Assembly: GCA_964630595.1 (NCBI GenBank)
Contig: CAZVVT010000005.1
Location: 1-64,000 of the forward strand
Length of the DNA: 64,000 nt
Source: CAZVVT01 sp964630595
GTDB lineage: Bacteria > Chlamydiota > Chlamydiia > Chlamydiales > VFKH01
Direction of reading: 5' to 3'
Part shown: one piece after another, positions 60,037 through 64,000 of the stretch
Position numbering within the stretch: the stretch's first letter is position 1
How the letters are laid out: every line of letters begins with the position of its first letter
Program-made: the position numbers and the translations under genes
The notes under the pieces: generated by a model
What the model was told of the DNA's origin: nothing
What the model saw: the letters and a program-made list of their open reading frames with translations, nothing else
Database searches by the model: none

Positions 60037-60997
60037 AGAACTCTTCACCACTCCCATCATCGGGAGGCAGCTTTTGACAACGCCCTCTTCCGAAAAAGAG
60101 GTTTGGCATGTTGTGCTCAAGTGCCCGCCCATCCGCTACCGTGTTGGTGACTGCATCGCCGTCCACGCGGAAAACGACCCTACTTTAGTCGAAAAGACGA
60201 TGCAAGCCCTTGGTCTGCACGGCCAAGAAGTCCGAACCGCCCTCACCAAACACAAATCGATCACTCGTCTCAACGCCAAAATCGCCGACCTTTTTGGTCC
60301 CCACGATGGCCACGAGCTTTGGGATTTAGCGCAAAAGCATCCGCGCACGATCTCTGCCGAAGAGCTGCTGGCTGCCCTACCTCCCCTGCTGCCCCGCTTC
60401 TACTCCATCGCCTCCGCGCAAGAGGTGGTCGGCGATGAAATCCACCTCACCGTCGCCGTCGCCCGCTGGCACGCCGCGGGCCACGAACGCCTCGGCGTCG
60501 GCACCCACTTCCTCTGCCACCTTGCTCAAGAGGCGACGATCTACCACCACCCCACGAAAGACTTCACCCTCCCTCAAGAAAGCAGCGCGCCTGTCATCAT
60601 GATTGGCCCCGGCACGGGCGTGGCCCCTTTCCGCGGCTTCATGCAAAAGCGCCTCCACGAGGGCCATGGCGGCAAGAACTGGCTCTTCTTCGGCGACCAG
60701 CGCCGCGCCCACAACTTCCTCTACGAACCCTTCTGGACCGACCTGCTCGCGCAAGGCCGCCTTCAGCTCTCCCTTGCCTTCTCCCGCGACCAAGAGCACA
60801 AGGTCTACGTCCAACATCGCATGGAAGAGGAAGCGGCCCAGCTTAAGGAGTGGCTCCACCAAGGCGCCTACCTCTATGTCTGCGGCGACGCTGCCCGCAT
60901 GGCCAAAGACGTCGACGCCTCCCTCAAAGCCCTCACCTCCCCCGAATTCGTCAAAGAACTCAAGAAATCGGGTCGTTACCTCCGCGACGTCTATTAA
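59987..60997 (+). CDS. cysJ: Sulfite reductase flavoprotein-like FAD/NADPH oxidoreductase
   Basis: Ferredoxin-reductase-like protein of the CysJ/cytochrome P450 reductase C-terminal family; the N-terminal flavodoxin domain is missing. In order are the connecting domain (EKEVWHVVLKCPPIRYRVGDC), the FAD motif PRFYSIAS (about residues 135-142), the NADPH motifs IGPGTGVAPFRGFMQ and LFFGDQRRAHNFLYE, and YVCGDAARMAKDV. Chlamydia also carries such a gene (cysJ, CT435). The ATG at 59987 overlaps the regulator gene by 50 bases. TTG 60029 would fit the family N-terminus and shorten the overlap, so the start is open. Its electron acceptor is unknown. Confidence 0.85.
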   Translation: MISIITATPSCPIKLDKELFTTPIIGRQLLTTPSSEKEVWHVVLKCPPIRYRVGDCIAVHAENDPTLVEKTMQALGLHGQEVRTALTKHKSITRLNAKIADLFGPHDGHELWDLAQKHPRTISAEELLAALPPLLPRFYSIASAQEVVGDEIHLTVAVARWHAAGHERLGVGTHFLCHLAQEATIYHHPTKDFTLPQESSAPVIMIGPGTGVAPFRGFMQKRLHEGHGGKNWLFFGDQRRAHNFLYEPFWTDLLAQGRLQLSLAFSRDQEHKVYVQHRMEEEAAQLKEWLHQGAYLYVCGDAARMAKDVDASLKALTSPEFVKELKKSGRYLRDVY

Positions 60998-61008
60998 CCC
61001 GGGCTTAC

Positions 61009-61045
61009 TTGACTTCTGGGAGTTTCATCTCGTACACTCTTCCTC
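61009..61045 (+). promoter_or_regulatory. Promoter of yajC with almost no leader
   Basis: TTGACT (61009-61014), 18 bases and TACACT (61033-61038) form the best promoter-like pair seen in the window. A normal start point, about seven bases later, falls at or next to the yajC ATG at 61046, and no ribosome site is present. Confidence 0.6.
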
Positions 61046-61372
61046 ATGAAAATTCTTCCTCTATTCCTAATTCCAGCTGTGCTCTTTGCACAAGATGCTG
61101 AAGTGCCACAGCAGAGCATGGTGCCGACGCTGATTATGGTCGGTGTGGCCGTTTTGTTTTTCTATTTCATTCTCTGGCGCCCCGAACAGAAGCGTCGTAA
61201 AGCAACGGAAAAGATGCGCGGCGAAATGAAAGTGGGTGACCGCGTTACTGCCATGGGCATTCTCGGTAAAGTGTCGAAGATCAATGAGGGTCCTACAGTG
61301 ATTCTTGAGATGGTTGACGGCGCAAAGATCGAGATTCTGAAAGCAGCCATTAGTGAAGTACATCCTGCGTAG
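61046..61372 (+). CDS. yajC: Sec translocon accessory protein YajC
   Basis: YajC binds SecDF at the inner membrane. The 108-residue protein has an N-terminal hydrophobic segment (1-15), the main helix at about 26-43 ending in FILWRPEQKRRK, and the conserved cytosolic motif MKVGDRVTAMGILGKVSKI. Translation may begin on a leaderless message (see the promoter). It is followed directly by a glycosyltransferase gene without a gap. Confidence 0.93.
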   Translation: MKILPLFLIPAVLFAQDAEVPQQSMVPTLIMVGVAVLFFYFILWRPEQKRRKATEKMRGEMKVGDRVTAMGILGKVSKINEGPTVILEMVDGAKIEILKAAISEVHPA

Positions 61373-62464
61373 ATGAAGGTCGCCATCGTTCATGATTGGC
61401 TGACAACTGTCGGCGGTGCGGAGAAGGTGTTGGAGCAGCTGCTCCTCCTTTATCCCAGCGCCGACCTCTATACCTTGATCGACACGCTAGAAGATCGCCA
61501 CCTCCTGCACGGGCGCACGCCTAAAACCTCCTACATGCAGAAGCTGCCCGGAATTCGGCGCTACTACCGACAGCTGCTGAGCTTCATGCCGGGGGCGATG
61601 GAGCGCTTTGATCTCTCCGATTACGACCTGATTCTCTCCTCCAGCCACGCGGTGGCGAAAGGGGTGATTACCTCCCCCGACCAAAAGCACATCTGCTACT
61701 GCTACACCCCCATCCGCTACGCATGGGACATGATGCACCCCTACTTCAAAGAGGCGGGGATCCGCAAAGGGCTCAAGGCGTGGTACGCCTACCGCCTGAT
61801 GCGCAAGATGCGCCAATGGGATCTGGCCTCCACAGCCTCCGTAGACCACTTCCTCACCCTTTCGAATTTTGTAGCTCGTCGCATCGAGAAGTTCTACCGC
61901 CGCAAAGCGCAGGTCATCTACCCTCCTGTAAATACGGAACTCTTTGTTCCTAAAGGAGTTAAGGAGGACTTTTACCTTACCGCCTCGCGCATGGTTCCCT
62001 ACAAGCGCATGGACATGATTGTAGAGGCCTTCGCTAAGCGACCCAGCGCCCGACTGGTGGTCATTGGCGACGGTCCGGATATGGCTAAAGTAAAGGCCAA
62101 AGCGGGCTCCAACGTTGAGATCCTGGGCTGGAAGAGCGATGCTGTACTCGTGGACTATATGCAGCGCGCCAAAGCCTTCGTTTTCGCCGCTAAAGAGGAC
62201 TTCGGCATCCTTCCCCTGGAAGCCAATGCTTGCGGCACCCCTGTCATCGCTTACGCTCAGGGCGGCACCCTAGAAACCATCCCCACATCCGCCGGCATCC
62301 TCTTTCACGAGCAGACTGCGGAAAGCATCAACGACGCCCTGACCCGCTTCGAACGCGCCCATATCTCCCCCGCCGCCTGCCGCGAAAACGCTTTGAGATT
62401 CTCTCGCGAATCCTTCCGCAGCGCCCTCCGCACCTCCATTGAAGCATTGACCGCTGCTACCTGA
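61373..62464 (+). CDS. Glycosyltransferase, GT4 family
   Basis: A 363-residue GT-B fold enzyme. The N-terminal domain begins MKVAIVHDWLTTVGGAEKVLEQL. The C-terminal domain has LTASRMVPYKRMDMIVEAF and the nucleotide-sugar motif EDFGILPLEANACGTPVIAY (about residues 272-291). No membrane helix is seen, so it acts at the cytosolic face. The sugar donor and acceptor cannot be read from the sequence; lipopolysaccharide or glycolipid assembly is likely from family and window content. The ATG follows the yajC stop directly. Confidence 0.9.
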   Translation: MKVAIVHDWLTTVGGAEKVLEQLLLLYPSADLYTLIDTLEDRHLLHGRTPKTSYMQKLPGIRRYYRQLLSFMPGAMERFDLSDYDLILSSSHAVAKGVITSPDQKHICYCYTPIRYAWDMMHPYFKEAGIRKGLKAWYAYRLMRKMRQWDLASTASVDHFLTLSNFVARRIEKFYRRKAQVIYPPVNTELFVPKGVKEDFYLTASRMVPYKRMDMIVEAFAKRPSARLVVIGDGPDMAKVKAKAGSNVEILGWKSDAVLVDYMQRAKAFVFAAKEDFGILPLEANACGTPVIAYAQGGTLETIPTSAGILFHEQTAESINDALTRFERAHISPAACRENALRFSRESFRSALRTSIEALTAAT

Positions 62465-62483
62465 CCTGCTACTTTGCTGCTCT

Positions 62484-63647
62484 ATGGCAGCAGCAGCATC
62501 AGGATCTTCTCCCTCCCTCCCCAAGAAATATGAATTGGATGTCGTCGTCAATGGTCGCAGGTTTAAGCTCGATGTTGCTCAAGAAGGTTTTATGCAAAGC
62601 GCGGGCGGTGCTGGCGGCCACAAGGTGGTTGCCAGCGGCGAGATTTCCGCAGATAAAAAAGGCCGCGTAGCTGAGCGATTAGCAGCATTCTTCCAAGAGC
62701 ACAATGCGGGCTTTGAAACTGCGACTGCAAAACAGGATACCGGGATTAAAAAACAGAGCGATGCCAAATGGCTGAGTACTGCAAAGCATAAGCAAGATGC
62801 CAACAAGGTCATTGAAGATATTCTCGCTATTCTGGAAGGTCCCGACGCTGCTGCCGCAACAATGACTGCTGACGGAGCATCGCATCCCGCTGAACTCCAT
62901 GCAAAAGCTGTGGCTCCTTCCGCAGCACCGGCAGGAGGCGCGCCCATAATCAATGTACATCAAGAACAACATCAGTCGCAGGGTGATCTAGCAGAGATTC
63001 AACGACAACTTGCTGAAATACGTGCAGAGCTTGCTGCAGCACGTGCTCGACGCGGTAGTGAAAGCGGTTCTTCCGCTGCGGAAATCACTGCATTGAAAGC
63101 TCAAATTGCGGCACTCGAAGCAGTGCTATCTCGATTGCAAAGGCCGATCGATGATAGCCCCGCAGGACCACCACCTCCTCCCCCATTACCTTCTTCTTCT
63201 TCTGCTGCTGCTGCTCGGGCAGAAGCTTTTGAATCGCCTGAACCAGTGCGAGCATCGCCCCCTGCAGCCACGGCTTCTCTAGAAGAGTCACTGCGCAGTT
63301 TGCGTGAGCAATGCACCAGGATCCTTGCAAGAAGAGCCACAGCACCCAATGCAGATGCGCAGGCGTTTATTAACGCTCTGAGCGGCGAATCTGGTGATCG
63401 AGACTGCAATACACTGATTCAGTGGCTGAAGAGTCGAGATAAACCAGTTCCACAAGCAACCATAACAACTGTTCTAGATCGAGAAAAATGGACTAAACAA
63501 GCCACTTTAAAAGTTCGTCAAAAGACCGTCGCTTTGTTGCACGCGCTCTCCACGACAACAAAATCCATTCCTGAAGATCTCAGAGCTTGGATGGTTCAAG
63601 CACAGCTTGCTTTGCCTGCTATCTTGAAAGACCTAGCGGCTAAATAG
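62484..63647 (+). CDS. Coiled-coil and polyproline protein, possible secreted effector
   Basis: A 387-residue protein I do not recognise. It has a small N-terminal domain (about 14-120), an Ala/Pro linker, a predicted coiled coil (about 167-220: EIQRQLAEIRAELAAARARR and EITALKAQIAALEAVLSRL) and a polyproline run PPPPPPLP (about 229-236) followed by a Ser/Ala stretch. A helical C-terminal domain (about 265-387) ends AILKDLAAK. Coiled coil plus polyproline is a pattern of host-directed bacterial proteins, but there is no signal peptide and secretion is not shown. It follows the glycosyltransferase by 19 bases. It overlaps the convergent transporter gene by 15 bases. Confidence 0.7.
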   Translation: MAAAASGSSPSLPKKYELDVVVNGRRFKLDVAQEGFMQSAGGAGGHKVVASGEISADKKGRVAERLAAFFQEHNAGFETATAKQDTGIKKQSDAKWLSTAKHKQDANKVIEDILAILEGPDAAAATMTADGASHPAELHAKAVAPSAAPAGGAPIINVHQEQHQSQGDLAEIQRQLAEIRAELAAARARRGSESGSSAAEITALKAQIAALEAVLSRLQRPIDDSPAGPPPPPPLPSSSSAAAARAEAFESPEPVRASPPAATASLEESLRSLREQCTRILARRATAPNADAQAFINALSGESGDRDCNTLIQWLKSRDKPVPQATITTVLDREKWTKQATLKVRQKTVALLHALSTTTKSIPEDLRAWMVQAQLALPAILKDLAAK

Positions 63648-64000
63648 ATCCAAATTCAGAACGCCACCTTTGTGGAGCAGAATCAGGAAGACTGCGACGG
63701 GGGCGATGAAGCGCACCAAGAACCACCAGACATGGAAGAGCTTGCCCCAGGTGGTGCCTGAGAGAAACTCCGCCTTGGTGATCTGCTTGCTCATGAACCA
63801 ACCGGCGAAAAGAGCGAGGAGGAGGCCGCAAATGGGCAGAATGATATTGGAGGTCAGGTAGTCCATCGTGTCGAAGAAGTTGCGACCGTACATGGAAGAC
63901 CAAGAGTCAAACATCGTGTTGGAACCAGCAAGAGCAGAGGGGATGCCGAAGAGGAAGACAGCAAGCCCTACGATGATCACCGCTTTGCGGCGCGACCATT
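63633..64000 (-). CDS. Sodium-dependent transporter (SNF/NSS type), 5' end outside the window
   Basis: The reverse frame is open from 63633 to the right window edge, giving at least 122 residues of the C-terminal part. The segment SRRKAVIIVGLAVFLFGIPSAL, then NFFDTMDYLTSNIILPICGLLLALFAGW and later WFLVRFIAPVAVFLILLH, matches the last helices of bacterial sodium:neurotransmitter-type symporters. C. trachomatis has one (CT231). The substrate is probably an amino acid, but this fragment does not show which. It overlaps the convergent gene by 15 bases. Confidence 0.85.
   Translation of the reverse strand, partial: WSRRKAVIIVGLAVFLFGIPSALAGSNTMFDSWSSMYGRNFFDTMDYLTSNIILPICGLLLALFAGWFMSKQITKAEFLSGTTWGKLFHVWWFLVRFIAPVAVFLILLHKGGVLNLDLFSR

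Noticed and set aside
1..64000. CRISPR arrays, insertion sequences and phage genes
   Set aside because: I saw no regularly spaced repeats, transposase motifs or phage-type genes in the window. The only longer repetition is Ala or Pro low complexity.

Overview
This window is bacterial and almost certainly from the phylum Chlamydiae, probably outside the genus Chlamydia. The gene order repeats, block after block, the order I remember from the C. trachomatis chromosome: gapA-rplQ-rpoA-rpsK-rpsM-secY and on to rplC; a spacer locus; fmt-lpxA-fabZ-lpxC-lnt; dacA-rsbW-lptE-like-bamD-like-dnaE-uhpC; hisS-mip-spoU; plsC-cmk-cdsA-uppS-secDF-recJ; and gltX, tsp, an EUO-like regulator and cysJ. Lineage-typical genes include a TLC-type nucleotide transporter, a CHLPS (DUF818) hydrolase, a fused secDF and Inc-like proteins with two-lobed hydrophobic domains. 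By eye the base composition is near or above 50% GC, richer than the chlamydial genomes I know; I did not compute it. I therefore do not name a genus.

Layout. 1-12725 (minus): the 3' end of the S10-spc-alpha ribosomal cluster with secY and rpoA, and a cut-off gapA. 12884-15942 (minus): an SLBB-like membrane protein and two Inc-like proteins in the slot that C. trachomatis uses for Cap1/CT529. 15994-20828 (minus): a lipid A and lipoprotein operon. 20876-25204 (plus): rsmB, an exported SurA-like chaperone, rsmA and a nucleotide transporter. 25185-34807 (minus): a long overlapping operon from uhpC and dnaE through envelope-assembly proteins, RsbW and a D,D-carboxypeptidase to a thiamin pyrophosphokinase and a CHLPS hydrolase. 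34861-38467 (plus): hisS, mip, trmL and hypothetical genes. 38449-41642 (minus): trxA-lpxI-glmS and a small two-lobed membrane protein. 41732-43105: tRNA-Leu(CAG), a third Inc-like gene and a small hypothetical. 43094-45912 (minus): phospholipid and undecaprenyl genes. 46000-53140 (plus): secDF-recJ-rlmD. 52826-59541 (minus): a paralogous pair of Ala-rich proteins of unknown function, an MFS carrier, gltX and tsp. 59644-63647 (plus): the EUO-like regulator, cysJ, yajC, a glycosyltransferase and a coiled-coil/polyproline protein. 63633-64000 (minus): the end of a sodium-dependent transporter.

How it fits together. Most of the window is core information processing and envelope building: lipid A (lpxA, lpxC, lpxI, with fabZ), the amino-sugar source (glmS), lipoproteins (lnt), outer-membrane assembly (BamD-like, LptE-like, SurA-like), peptidoglycan (dacA, uppS), phospholipid (cdsA, plsC) and Sec export (secY, secDF, yajC). 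Host dependence shows in the nucleotide and hexose-phosphate transporters, and host interaction in the Inc-like genes. Regulation shows in rsbW and the EUO-like gene.

The most unusual item is at 52826-53140. The C-terminal quarter of one Ala-rich paralog is encoded codon-for-codon antisense to the conserved end of the rRNA methyltransferase gene. Its last residues still match the free-standing neighbouring paralog, so the antisense frame looks like a real coding sequence.
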